The notes beneath the pieces are model-generated. The model was not told the origin of the DNA. It saw only the letters and a program-made list of their open reading frames with translations, and made no database searches. The position numbers were made by a program, and so were the translations under genes. A DNA stretch of 64,000 nucleotides from Bigelowiella natans CCMP2755 (lineage: Eukaryota; Cercozoa; Chlorarachniophyceae), in contig ADNK01001110.1 in the NCBI GenBank assembly GCA_000320545.1, forward strand, positions 1 through 64,000, in the 5' to 3' direction. Position 1 is the first letter of the stretch, and the number at the start of each line of letters is the position of its first letter. Shown piece by piece: positions 44,601 through 54,512 of the stretch.

Positions 44601-46584
44601 TCCGTAGCTCGGTAGGTGTAGGTAGCTTGTTGTCCGCTAGGTCCATAAACTCTAACGCATTAACGCTTGACTCAGAGGTCCACTCGTCAAGCCGTATCAT
44701 GTTCTGGCTGATGGTCCTGCCTGACTTCTTTGGCAACTTAGCAAAGTATATCTTGTGATTGTAGAATGATATGATCCCCCCTAATTTTTCTAGGGCATCC
44801 TGTCCGAGGAGTAGTTCCATGGATAAAGTCATGGCTACTCGGGTCTTGATTTGGGTCTCCGCGTCGCTGCCAGGTATCTGTAGCTTTAGCATTAGCTCAC
44901 CGACGGTCTTCATGGAAGAGCTTCCGTCTGCTTGAGCATATTTACGTTCTTTCTTAGTCACTTGATCCAATAGTCCTAACCTTCTTACTGTGCTTAGGCT
45001 TATGAAGGACTTCGGCATGCTGCCACTATCCCAAAGGGCAGGTAGTTTCTTGTAGTCTCCGTAGCTGTCTTTAACTTTAACCTTGGTCATAGCAACTTTG
45101 ATAGTCCTGTTAGCGTCTTCGTCATTAATGTTGCATACTCCTAAGTTCTTTATGTCGTCTAGGGTCATGGGCTTGTCTTGGTCCTGCGTTGCTGGTACTG
45201 CTGTCTTCGTCGGCGCCTGCTTAAGGTGATCTAATATTCCGTTTATCTGCTGCTGTATAGCATTGATACTGTTCTGCTTTTTGTTCTTATATTTATTGTT
45301 CTTCCCGTTGTTGCTGCCTTGCCATTTGCTGTTGTTATATCCTTGTCCTCTGCCTTTCTTTCTCTTTAACTTCTCGTAGTGTTCGTTGAGCTGCCTGATC
45401 GTCATCCTGGGTCGTCCTTCTTTCCTGTCTCTGCAGTCTTTAGCGGTGTGTTTCCCTTTACGTGAGCAGTATCCGCAACGTCGGTTACCTTCCCTGTCCT
45501 TGTACCAGTCTCGCTGCGGCTTAATAGCGTTAATGTTTCCTATGCCAGGTACCTTAGGGCTGGTAAACTTGCGGTCCTGCTCCTGCTCGCGTAGGGATAT
45601 AGCCTGCACTGCTGCCTCCATCGTGGTGTAGCCTTTCTCCGTAACGTAAGTGGATTCCTTTATCTTTAACTTGAACTCTTCAAACCTTGCCTGATCATCA
45701 CCTGTGTTGTAATTAAAATCATGTAGTTCGTCGATCATATCCTGGAAGCGCGTGGCAAAGTCTCTAACAGGTTCTCTCTCATGCTGCATCATTGCTCTGT
45801 ATTTTCTAATAGCCTGGGGTAGGGAGTTAGCATCCTGTTCATTTACAAAAGCCTTCATTATCGCCTCAACGTCTCGTAGCCCACTAACTGTAGTGTGTAT
45901 TTTCTCTAGCTGCCTGATCCGGGTCCTGCCTGTCTCGTAAAGGTCCATGGCTTGCTTTATTATAGCTAGCCATTTGAGCTTGTCGTTTTCGGTGGGGTTA
46001 GGGGTAAAGTCGCAGAGTATACTCCTAGCGTTCTTCCACCACCTCCTTGCCTCACCTCTTTTCCCGTTGTATTTCGTTATCATAACCGGTGCTGTTTTAA
46101 CAGACATGAACTGGGTGTTCCGCTGTACCGGCTGCTGCTGCTTGACGGTGCTCTGGGTCGTCCCCCGCGAGGCGCCCAGACCCCCGTCGTTCCTAAACAA
46201 AGCTGCCCACTCTGGAGGTAAGTCTGCTTCGTAATCCATGATGTCCTGCATGATAGCTGCCCAAACATCATGTGTCTGATACTTGTATTCTATCGATACT
46301 TTCAGTTTGGCGTAGTTGCTCGCCCTGGGTCGCAAGGCTCGTAATGCCATTACGACCTTCTTGCTTTCGGCGGCCACGTCCTCGTCGTCCGCCTCGTAGA
46401 AGTTCTCCAGTGCCTCTGCTGCTGCATCTGCTTTCTTAATCCCGGGTGCTGGTCCCGGCGGTGCCTGTGGAGGTGTTCCTCCTCCTTCCTTAGCGTCCGT
46501 ATCGCCCTTCCTTTCCTGTTTCTGCTCGTGCCCTTGCACGGCCTGCGAGCCAAAGTCCTGCTGTTCTTCTAGCTGCTGTGACAT
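41611..46584 (-). CDS. Ty3/gypsy gag-pol polyprotein (1657 residues)
   Basis: This single open frame encodes the capsid and enzymes for retrotransposition. From the N-terminus: a Gln/Gly/Pro-rich start and gag helical region (to about residue 370), then a CCHC zinc knuckle (CGYCSRKGKHTAKDC). An aspartic protease has ALWDSGS. The reverse transcriptase shows KYYSSLD, FVVFPYGLS and the active site YVDDDII. RNase H begins at LWTDWSKLGMAAVLTQ. The integrase has an HHCC zinc region (HVGENH, then CRCSSLKAAG) and a D,D,E core (IVQIDVYKYDG, LHVDNETSL, NSKVERLHRTL). The protease-RT-RNaseH-integrase order is diagnostic of Ty3/gypsy. Gag and pol share one frame without a frameshift. About 200 residues follow the integrase C-terminal beta domain and match nothing I recognise; no clear chromodomain motif is visible. 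All catalytic residues look intact. Confidence 0.95.
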   Translation of the reverse strand: MSQQLEEQQDFGSQAVQGHEQKQERKGDTDAKEGGGTPPQAPPGPAPGIKKADAAAEALENFYEADDEDVAAESKKVVMALRALRPRASNYAKLKVSIEYKYQTHDVWAAIMQDIMDYEADLPPEWAALFRNDGGLGASRGTTQSTVKQQQPVQRNTQFMSVKTAPVMITKYNGKRGEARRWWKNARSILCDFTPNPTENDKLKWLAIIKQAMDLYETGRTRIRQLEKIHTTVSGLRDVEAIMKAFVNEQDANSLPQAIRKYRAMMQHEREPVRDFATRFQDMIDELHDFNYNTGDDQARFEEFKLKIKESTYVTEKGYTTMEAAVQAISLREQEQDRKFTSPKVPGIGNINAIKPQRDWYKDREGNRRCGYCSRKGKHTAKDCRDRKEGRPRMTIRQLNEHYEKLKRKKGRGQGYNNSKWQGSNNGKNNKYKNKKQNSINAIQQQINGILDHLKQAPTKTAVPATQDQDKPMTLDDIKNLGVCNINDEDANRTIKVAMTKVKVKDSYGDYKKLPALWDSGSMPKSFISLSTVRRLGLLDQVTKKERKYAQADGSSSMKTVGELMLKLQIPGSDAETQIKTRVAMTLSMELLLGQDALEKLGGIISFYNHKIYFAKLPKKSGRTISQNMIRLDEWTSESSVNALEFMDLADNKLPTPTELRKKNPGKTIRQITELLDKTPPADDWDIDKGKKYINKILNEKYSDITKPTTKPSSKLTPVKIELKKGYEECIINDPEHRRPEADWEKIEWQINEWAKEGKIEPSNSPWNVRHVLAKKPTYPFFRLAHNFIRHNRVIKRIQTPTPRIDDVIEHVIGYKYYSSLDKNESYMQTPIHKTSRPITAFSSRHRKWHFVVFPYGLSISGDAFSSQNYRAYTHDGMASVLWVFVFVYVDDDIICTNTVVAQIFLLENIFIRFAHFGFTIRLQKCTFLATRIKWCGYYLEQGRITPNPEKVAALQQAPKPKNAKELKSFLQTAAWILRRFSPTYARTAAAFTTAYRKENSVGLSFAKVWAKAGLDAHFDNLIKLCSNTLLNAKLDTTRPATLWTDWSKLGMAAVLTQDQQIIRVWGRACTAAEAKYSPTKGEYKAMTEAQRKLRYYLLSVPSFTLMTDHKPLLGIDRKLEAPNDEYAAMRADTEEFRDKRTVVYAPGDKQLADYFSRLFEKKVPTQVTPMVNAITFEDGDFLPEPEELQHLQEHLDKYKHKHEVLSDRIYVYTNNVRRTYVPRRTRGALLFTAHGPAHVGENHITALLYHYYWPYKLKEIRTYLRGCRCSSLKAAGVATKESSKSRASKKIKARNFLDIVQIDVYKYDGYHYLTFVDVATGKCWVKKIIKVNVAKKNKGLYKQRLTNCYRTWESELQAIPDEVSINKIPKKLHVDNETSLLQLPHPNIDASPVYYAQSNSKVERLHRTLANLSRINSTTPDKIQGLVNDTFTSGGGIKDKEREEGDDNDDDTESEDEKVPYDGRVLKEGQYVRAKVNLRSRNKQDPFWGGVAKVTERKGRKQYYIYDGNRVTLRHISHLKNYDIGEKLLEDVKVNPTVWERAMPCLGPRPKFDVEYGNNKVRVNDDWRMKIVYLGYPGLRNMERVAMKIKDGKYQLLYLAVPDLPFEHWYKVLGDLDAEGWYGHEPKDEGEFWVSDKGDKVREESITWWLVKFRKR

Positions 46585-46601
46585 TGTTAGTCAAATCGTT
46601 T

Positions 46602-46619
46602 CCCGTGTGTGGAAGCCAA
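46602..46619 (-). other. Putative primer-binding site of the retrotransposon
   Basis: On the element strand, five bases after the 5' LTR, the string TGGCTTCCACACACGGG starts with TGG, the complement of a tRNA CCA end. I cannot assign the matching tRNA, so the call is tentative. Confidence 0.35.
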
Positions 46620-46623
46620 AGGT

Positions 46624-46949
46624 TGTTGCGCGTAAGGTGTTCACAGGCCGAGGCGCTACGTGCACAAGTAGGCAGGGGGGGGGAAAGGCACGTTTGCTTC
46701 CTTTTGAAGAGTTGTGTTTATTTTTATTAAAGATTATATTTTTATTAAATCGTGCACTGCGTAATCATTCGCGAAGCTTTCGCGAATGCCGCCGCACGTG
46801 GGGCAGCACACTTCCGGTGTGCTGCCATGAGTCCCGCCGGAACCCACGTGCCTATGCTGTATTAATATCTACGTTATCTATATTCTATATCCGCGACAAC
46901 CCCTTTGTTGTCGCACGTGACTTGTGCCCGCGTAGTGGTACGCGCTACA
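46624..46949 (-). repeat. 5' LTR (326 bp)
   Basis: It is identical by eye to the 3' LTR and followed at 46950-46953 by the GTCC target duplication. The TATA-like box in its U3 should drive the gag-pol transcript. Confidence 0.95.
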
Positions 46950-47379
46950 GTCCACCGGTCGCACACTTTCAATGTGCTCATCTTCATGCATGAAATGCTC
47001 GAGCAAACGGACCAGCATCACATTCTGCAACTGCCACCTGCGATGCACCTACAGAGCTCCTATATCGCATGCATGTAATTGATGCGTTCATGTTTTCTAC
47101 TGAACATTTCGCACATGAGAGTAGCGACGCGTGAATGTGATAAGCACAATTCTGTCTTATCTGAGTCGCAGAACGAGGCATAGCCAGTGCTGTGCATTCG
47201 CAGTATGCACCGTATATCTCATGCACTTCGCTCGCTACTGTACACTAGTACATCAAGCGAATTCGCATTAATTCAGGAGGTCAAAGCATAGATGTGAACG
47301 TGGACTTTGAGGCGTGATTGTTATTCTTACCGACGTGTAGCACATTGCGAATTGCAGCAACGCATACACTTCACATTAG
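46950..47379. other. Spacer after the retrotransposon
   Basis: This holds the right GTCC target duplication (46950-46953), then a GCATG-rich stretch with no gene, up to the stop codon of the next minus-strand gene. Confidence 0.5.
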
Positions 47380-47804
47380 TTAATCGTTCTTCTTGCTCTT
47401 ACTAGGACCGATAAGATTCAAGCGAAGCATGGAGAGCAACCCGACCAGCCCTGTGACAAGTGCTCCCAGCTCAGTGGCGTTCCTGAGTGAGCAAAATTTA
47501 GTTTCATATCGAGTAGATTTGGGAATGGTGCCATGAGCAGGCTTTGCTGCGATTGACGTCACATCTCATCAATTTTCTGTGCCAATATTTCTACGAATGC
47601 ACCTGTTCACTTGCTGCAGGCGCTCAAGTAGCGTGGGGAGCAGCATGGACGGCAGCACGTCAAATCCCAGGGATGAGAGTATAAAGTCGGATCTGTCGGT
47701 GAGGGGCACGAAGAACATTGTGGCGAGAATAGCCACGTTCAAGAAACCATGGGGGGGGAAGAGAACGAGGATTCATATGTATTGTGCATGTTTTGATATT
47801 AATA

Positions 47805-47845
<41 letters not shown>

Positions 47846-48884
47846 GTGTGCAATGTAAGTGACAACTTGAGAAGCCCCGCGATATTCTTTGTAATTTGGT
47901 TTGATAGGTCGCAGCTGCCTATAATTAGGGGAGTGGGGTGGTATGATCGATCTTGAGGTTCGTCTCTCACACTTCTTTGATCTCAAAAACCAAGGCAATC
48001 ATCTTAGCACACACACACACACAATCAATGTACGTTCGGAGAACTACAAGCTCAGAAGGGCACACGATGGTTATTGAATCCAAGATGAAGACTCAATTCT
48101 TTCTAGTTGTCATCCTAACCTGAAGCTGCAACGATCTCGTAGAAGACCTGATTTACATTTTTCATATCATTTATGCACATACAGTGGTGGAGTGCTGTGC
48201 GGGCCATTGCAGCAACACCAAACATTATAGAGAAACGTGCTGTCCACTGAGTCAGGCGATACCTTGGCATTTTCAGGGAGCACGTTCCATCCTGTGACGA
48301 CGTACACAATGTAGCGGAACGCCTGCTCGGATAGTTGCTTTCTGCAGAGGGCAAAAAGGAGGAGGGGGAAGATAAGAAGGTGGTGGAGAAAGGTGTCTAC
48401 CAAGAATCAAGAACGATTGAACGCTTGAGCGAGGAATAGAGAGAGGAGGCGAGTTCGCCTTATGCGTCAAAATGTTAGGGAAAATGGACAATTTGCAGCT
48501 TGTGCGTGCAATAAGAGAGAAGGAGGGGAAGAAGGCAGGAAAAAAAAGAGAGGGAGAATGGCGTAGCTAGCATTAATGAACAGTGGACAGCAGCATGCGA
48601 TTTCCACGACGTGATTGGCATTTAGCACGATAAACAATTACTGTAGGATCTGCTCACAGAAGGGCTCCGGAATCGTCAAAGTGTCAGGGGATGTTTGCTG
48701 TCCCCCAGCTGCCTTGAGGAGCCCCTCCCCTCCCCGTGATCGATACTGAGGGTGAGGAATATCTTCGTGGTTGTCGTCGACGCTATTTATGTTCGACCCG
48801 GCCGTGAGAAGCAGCGGGATCCAGAAGTATGATAGGGCCTGATGATCGCCGACGACAACGACAAAGACAACGACAACGACGACA

Positions 48885-48915
<31 letters not shown>

Positions 48916-50535
48916 CGAAGAATCTACATTTTAACTTAAGTTCAAATACCTAACCTATCGTTACGACCATTGATAGGCCAACAAGGAATTGCAGCAGCAG
49001 CAGCAGCAGCAGCAGGGAGGGGTATGAAGAGCAGAGAGAAGAAGGCTCTGAATCCTGGTGATTTGCTTTCTCGTGATGCAATATTATTTAGATGCCAGTG
49101 AGAATACACACATAAACGGCGATGACGAGGAATCCGTATGTAAGCCATTGCCTGTCGACCTTTTATCACCAAGCATGGTACGTGTGAGTGCTGTCTTTCA
49201 TCTGTGCGGATGACTTAATCTCTCATCATCATCTTTTTCTTCTTCTTCGTCTTCTTTTCTTACTCCCCCCTAACCTCCACAGATTTAGCCCATTTTCGCA
49301 GAAGCTGAGCCCCCAGAAAACCTGATTTATCGTGATAGGTTTGCGATATGTTTTTTGCATATGGTCGTCGGTATCGGTGGCAATACAAACCACCGCCTTT
49401 GTCCTCCTTATCATCAGCATTCATCGTCATTGTCATCATCATCATTCTCATTGTGCGTCTCTGCTCGCGCGTTCAAATTTTTCGTGGGTTCCCTCATCCC
49501 AATGCTGCAGACGATGCTCTCCTCTCACCCCCTCCCCGAGGCCGAGCTACCGAAAAGGACTGAGAAAATCATGAAATCCGGCGGTGCTCCCCATAGCAAC
49601 CCGTATGTCTGTGTTGTTATAGTCAAATAAGCGGGAAAAGAAGAAGAAGAAGAAGAAGAAGAGGAGGAAGAAGAAAAAGACAAAGACGAAAATTGGACGC
49701 CAGAAGAGCAAAATCCTCCCACACGCACTACTGTAGTCTTCTCATCCCAAATCTAATCTGGTTACAGAATGGAGGATTCCTTTTCCCGGCCCATGCTTCC
49801 CAAAGGTTGCTATTCTACTAGAGTACATATCGATCGAAGACCAAACACAGCAGCGAGAGGGTAGTCAACGCCGATTCCACCTTTTATTTGTAAGAGAGTA
49901 TGATTCGTGTTTGACTCATGTGTGTCGTCGTCGTCGTCGTCGTCAAAAGGCTAGGTTCTAGCGCATAAATCTCTGTTTCTGAGACATAGTAGCAATGATG
50001 AAGGTGATCTTTATGGAAATGTGCGTGGAATACCCATCCCGCCGACAATTTGCCAAACGTGGCGATGTGCACCACATCTGGGAAAACAACAGCAACAACA
50101 TAGAGGTGCTCAGCATCGTCGACTAACCCAACCACCCCCCTCGCGAACACGTTCATTCTTCTCACCGGATAGGAAGTAGCAGGCGTATATGCGTGTGAGA
50201 AACACACTCAAGGGATGCCTGTAATGGTAGAGGTAACGCAAATATAATAAGGTGAATCTGTGCGTGTGCCGCATGCAATCATTCAGTGCAGTCCACATGG
50301 GCGCTCTCGTGACCTATGCATTGTCTCCATTGAAATAGCATGGAGAATTCCAGCGACCAGAGAAATGGAGGAGATTCCTGAAAAGGACAGGGGGTTACAT
50401 TGAACGGTTGTGGGGTGAAAGATTATCGTCGTATGAAGCAGGATCCATGCGACCTCTTCCCTGGTACAGTGTTCCTGCCTTACTCTCAATGCCACTGAGC
50501 CTATCAGTGTTTTCTCATAATTAAAATATAAAATA

Positions 50536-50574
<39 letters not shown>

Positions 50575-50817
50575 CTGCATGCAGCATTAAAGCGTAATAA
50601 GAATCCTCTGCTCCAGTGAGAGCGCAACGAAGCACCACCTTAGGTACAGCCACACGGATCCAAGCACAGCGTACGCATAAATCCCCCCCAGATAGATCAC
50701 CACCTTGAAGAGAAGCAATGTCGATTTTCAGAAGGTGTGCTTAATACACCGCAGTAATTTTACTGCTGATCTCACCGGAAGAAGAAGGGCCTCCCCCACG
50801 AACACTAGCTCACCCAT
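47380..50817 (-). CDS. Multi-pass membrane protein of unknown function, multi-exon
   Basis: I could not assign a family with confidence. A short first exon from the ATG at 50817 (MGELVFVGEALLLP|gtgag) joins an exon near 50690-50590 (VVIYLGGIYAYAVLGSVW). The start recalls the first helix of GOST/Lung-7TM proteins, but that is a weak resemblance. Further hydrophobic exons lie near 50380-50320 (ISSISLVAGILHAISM), 50060-49950, 49640-49565 (LLWGAPPDFMIFSVLF), 49160-49105 (WLTYGFLVIAVYVCIL) and 49000-48955 (FLVGLSMVVTI). Others are near 48843-48650 (LSYFWIPLLLTAGSNI and a hydrophilic loop), 48350-48270, 47745-47620 (GFLNVAILATMFFVPLT) and the last, ending LNLIGPSKSKKND at TAA 47380. The long introns hold GT and GAC repeats. 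The exon set is partial and phases were not all checked. An open frame at 51125-50856 might be a further 5' exon. Confidence 0.5.
47804..47842. repeat. (GT)n microsatellite in an intron
   Basis: A GT run lies in the membrane-protein gene between its last two large exons. Confidence 0.9.
48850..48918. repeat. (GAC/AAC)n trinucleotide repeat in an intron
   Basis: About twenty GAC-type units with AAC variants lie immediately upstream, on the gene strand, of the exon encoding LSYFWIPLLLTAG. Confidence 0.85.
50539..50572. repeat. (GT)n microsatellite in an intron
   Basis: A pure GT run lies 3' of the second exon of the membrane-protein gene. Confidence 0.9.
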
Positions 50818-51343
50818 CTATCCTGGCGAGCCTTTACAGCGGCACTAATCGAGAGTCACGAGGAGATGGCGGTTGCCACGCTCCTAATGTACTCGAACAC
50901 CTGTCTGGCCTGGAAACGGCACGCACAGCCTCCCTCGGCAGGCTGAGTCAAGATCCAGCTTTGTGGGTTTTGCAGCAATGCATCTGGCACAGTTGCGGGA
51001 TGGTAAACTTTCCTAGGATATTCGATGCGATGAAAACGGGAAGACGAACGCGTTTTCGAAAAGAGCGAAGCCAATAAACGGTTGTGGAGCTCCGTGCTTC
51101 TTCCGTACAAACCCGATGTTCTCACACCTATTTTTATCTCATTTTTTCTTTTTGCCGTTATTGAAAAACTTGCACTTGTTTTTGTCCTGTGACATCGTTT
51201 TGACCTTGTCGCAGAGAAAAATCACCTTATTGTTGGAACGGTGGTAACGCCAGTCGCACTCATCATTCGAGTACTATTAACTCAATTACATTTCTCAACT
51301 CAATTACCTAGCCGAACGATATCTACACGATCGGCCAACACTA
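50818..51343. promoter_or_regulatory. Divergent spacer between membrane-protein and pseudokinase genes
   Basis: The two genes start about 530 bases apart and read outward, so promoters for both should lie here. No known element was recognised. An open minus-strand frame (51125-50856) may mean that the left gene begins further right. Confidence 0.45.
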
Positions 51344-52072
51344 ATGGGGGGAGGCTGTAGTGTACCAAAGAACAATGACGAGCTGAAGAGAAAGGTGAAA
51401 GAGTTGGAGGAGAAATTAGAGAAACAGCAGGAACAACCAGCAGAAATTAAGTCCGAATCCCCCAACCCTACTGCGAAAGAGCAACAGCTTGAGAAGAAGG
51501 TGAGAGAGTTGAAGGAGAAATTGCAGCAGCAGCAGCAGCAGCAAGCACTGCTTGCAAAAAGCAAGACTGTAGATCCCGTCCCTACGAAGAAGGAGCAACA
51601 GTTAGAGAAGAAAGTCAAGGAGTTAGAGGGGAAACTGCAGCAACAACAATTGCCGCCGGCAGGCAGTAAGTCAGAAGGCTCCATCCCTAATGAGAGGGAG
51701 CAACAGCTAGAAAAGAAAGTGAAGGAGTTGGAGGAAAAACTACAGCAGCAGCAACAGCTGCCGCCAGAAAGTAGTAAGTCAGGAGGCCCCATCCCTGGTG
51801 AAAAGGGGCAGCCCCAACAAGATTCGTTCTACTCAAAAGTGTGTGAATTCCACCTCGGTGATATGGAGGAAAAAAAAAAGAGCGTGCATAAGGAGGAAGA
51901 TATAGAGATCTCTGAGCTAATAGGAGATGGCTACTTTGGGAAAACTTACAAAGTCAAACTTAAGAAAGAGAACCCTGGACAGAAGCTGGACGATCGGGTG
52001 AGCGATGGGGCACTATAGTCGCATCGGGGAACTTGCTGTACACACGCAATAATGATAAAGATAAATTATATA

Positions 52073-52112
<40 letters not shown>

Positions 52113-54512
52113 TTAAACTATCATACATTTATACTGTGTAAATAATAATTTATCAACATATGCATGCATGTAATTTGGTGAGATGTTACAACTAGAATAT
52201 ACCTGTGCTTGATTTATCCTGTTATTGATTTTTTCACGAGCACAAAACATAAACGCAAAGTCCACCCCAAACATCGTGTGGTTATATCCGACAGTGGCTC
52301 GCTTTAAAGATTCCCTACAAAGGCTCCTTGGAAGAGCATGAGAACGAAATTGCAGTTCTTATGAAAATCACCGGGCACGAAAACGTCATACAATTTAGAG
52401 GCGTCGTAAGTCTGAAAAGCGGGTTCCAAGGTTACCTTGTTGATCATTGCGACCTCGGCAGACTGGATACACTACACGAAAAGTTCGATCTAAGTGACAA
52501 AAAAGGTGTGTGACTACGAACATGTATATATTCCAACAGCTTTGACGCACTCATATTTATTTAATTACCATTGATCTCGCACATATTATGTCAATGCAAC
52601 AGTGTTCTTCAGTATAGCTCGCGGGCTTTTCCTTGGCCTAAATCATCTGCACACGGCAAAAATTATCCATCGCGATATTGCATGTCGAAACATCCTCGTT
52701 GGAAAGGACTGGCAGGTTCGCATCGGCTCCTTTGGCCTCTCGGTTATGGCACCGACAGGTGGATGTCCCATGTCGTTTAACGAACGCTTGCCGTGGCCTT
52801 GGATGTCTCCTGAGACCCTTCGAGACAAGATGTACACATTCAAGTCGGATGTGTGGTCGGCTGGCGTCGCTTTGTGGGAGGTACTCTGCAAGGGAAATCT
52901 ACCTTACGCAGGTTCATCCTTATCGGCCCCTTTATATTATCTTGTGTCTGCTGTTAGAATATATTTCGTTTTCTCTGCAAAACAAGGTGCAATCACAACC
53001 ATAATTTACATCAGACAACCGGAAGCTACCTCCAAGCAGCGATGTTATTCCTAAAATAATATCCGGTTCAGAGTGCTTACGTGCTCCTACGTCACTCCCG
53101 AAGGAGCAGCGCTGGCAGCTGCTGGAAGATGGCAATTGGTACTTCTTTGATGATGATGACGCCGAGATCATCGAGAAGGCTTTCCTAAATGAGGAGGAAA
53201 CGACTGAGTTTCGAAACACTAACGATCGGCAATATTATGACGTCTTCTTCAAAAGCATGACGTACAAGGACAGGGGTACGAAGGTAGTTCGAGCTATCCG
53301 TCGTATTCCCATGAGTAAGTTGGTAACAGAGGAAGCCAGACCCGCAGAAGCTTTAGTCAATAATTGCCTCCGGTTTAACCATGCAATTCGCCCAAGTGCC
53401 TGCGATGTCCTCCTTGACTGGATTCCCGGTGGCCATGAGGCTTTGCAGGCTACCTCTCCTGCCACGAATTCATTGGCCGGAACCTTTGGCCCTGGCCTGC
53501 CGCCATTGCCGACTATTCGAGTTGGATCGGGTGTATGCCTGTCGAAGGACGGAATGTTTTTGTACGTCATCGGGAGCCTTGGTCGTCATGATGGAGCATG
53601 TTTTGACTTCACCCAAGGCGTTTGGCACACGGTGAGCACGGCTACATTTGCTACATTTCTGTAGTGATGTGCTCTCCCTAAGTATCGTTCTATTATGTTG
53701 GTGAGGCGAAGAGAGGTGTTTCTGTGTTTCTACCATTGTCTCCTTCATTCATAATCTGCTCTTTAACTGAATTGTTTTCCTTTCAGGTTAGCGATATGAG
53801 TCAAAAGAGGGCTTCCTTTGGGCTGTGTATGAGTCTAGACGGGCAGGCAATGTATGCTGTGGGGGGCTATGGCGAAGCGACAATGGAAAAGTATGAGTTC
53901 AGAGAGTCGAAATGGATCCTGATGGAAGGTGATCAAAATCAACTCAGTTGCTGCCGCGATGGTCTTGGGTTATGCCTATCACTCGACGGGGCTAAGATGT
54001 TCGCCTTGGGAGGTGAGGATGAGGATGGTGAAATGCTCGATTCAATGGAAGCGTACGACTTCAAAGAGTCCAAATGGACCGCATTGGAAGCAAAAATGAC
54101 CAACGCGCGAAAAAATTTCGCCGCATGTTTGACACCGGATGGCAAGTACATAGCTGCAGTGGGAGGATTCGACAATGAAAACGATCAGGCTTTAGATTCT
54201 ATTGAAATGTTCAACATAGCTGAAGGGAAGTGGGAGGAAGCAGGGCGACTCAATGTGGCTAGACATTCATTGGAGGCATGCATTTCCCCCGATGGAAAGT
54301 TTCTCTATGTCTTAGGAGGGTGCAATCAGGAAGAAGAGGGTCTTGATTCCATTGAAGTCTTTCAATGGTCCGGCAGCAGCTGGAACCATGAACGCGAAAT
54401 GAAATTGAAGCACACACGCTACAACCACGGAGCTTGCATGTCCAAGGACGGAAAGCAAATTTTTATTGTTGGTGGAAGAGGTTGCCAAGCCGTGGAACAG
54501 CTTCGCCTGTAG
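51344..54512 (+). CDS. Tyrosine-kinase-like pseudokinase with nested WWE domain and C-terminal kelch propeller
   Basis: The five-exon model is 51344-51997, 52295-52505, 52603-52911, 53015-53631 and 53787-54512. All GT-AG joins keep phase and give 838 residues. The N-terminus MGGGCS suits myristoylation/palmitoylation. Four heptad-rich repeats with poly-Gln follow (residues 10-150). The kinase fold starts near 189: GDGYFG (194-199), Lys223 in WLALK, Glu236, IHRDIACRN (310-318), then GSFG with Ser331 in place of the DFG Asp, SPE (357-359) and DVWSAGVALWEV. After SGSECLRAP, where helix G ends, a WWE domain intervenes (about 424-490: RWQLLEDGNWYFFD to RAIRRIP). The kinase then appears to resume with NNCLRFNHAIRPSACDVL (507-524). 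Six kelch-like repeats (GSLGRHDG, GGYGE, GGEDEDGE, GGFDNEND, GGCNQEEE, GGRGCQ) end the protein. WWE domains bind ADP-ribose-type ligands, so a scaffold or sensor role is inferred. Confidence 0.9.
52077..52109. repeat. (TA)n microsatellite in an intron
   Basis: A TA run lies in the first intron of the pseudokinase gene. Confidence 0.9.

Larger units (their letters stand above)
41234..46949 (-). mobile_element. Complete Ty3/gypsy-type LTR retrotransposon (5.7 kb)
   Basis: The element runs on the minus strand. It has two 326-bp LTRs that are identical by eye and begin TG and end CA. A single uninterrupted gag-pol frame lies between them, a polypurine tract (CTTGGGGGAGG on the element strand, 41560-41570) sits next to the 3' LTR, and a GTCC duplication flanks both ends. 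The sequence after the 5' LTR is ACCTTTGGCTTCC, in which TGG five bases in may start the primer-binding site; the tRNA is not identified. LTR identity and an intact frame suggest a recent insertion and possible activity. Copies of the same LTR elsewhere in this window support mobility. Confidence 0.95.
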
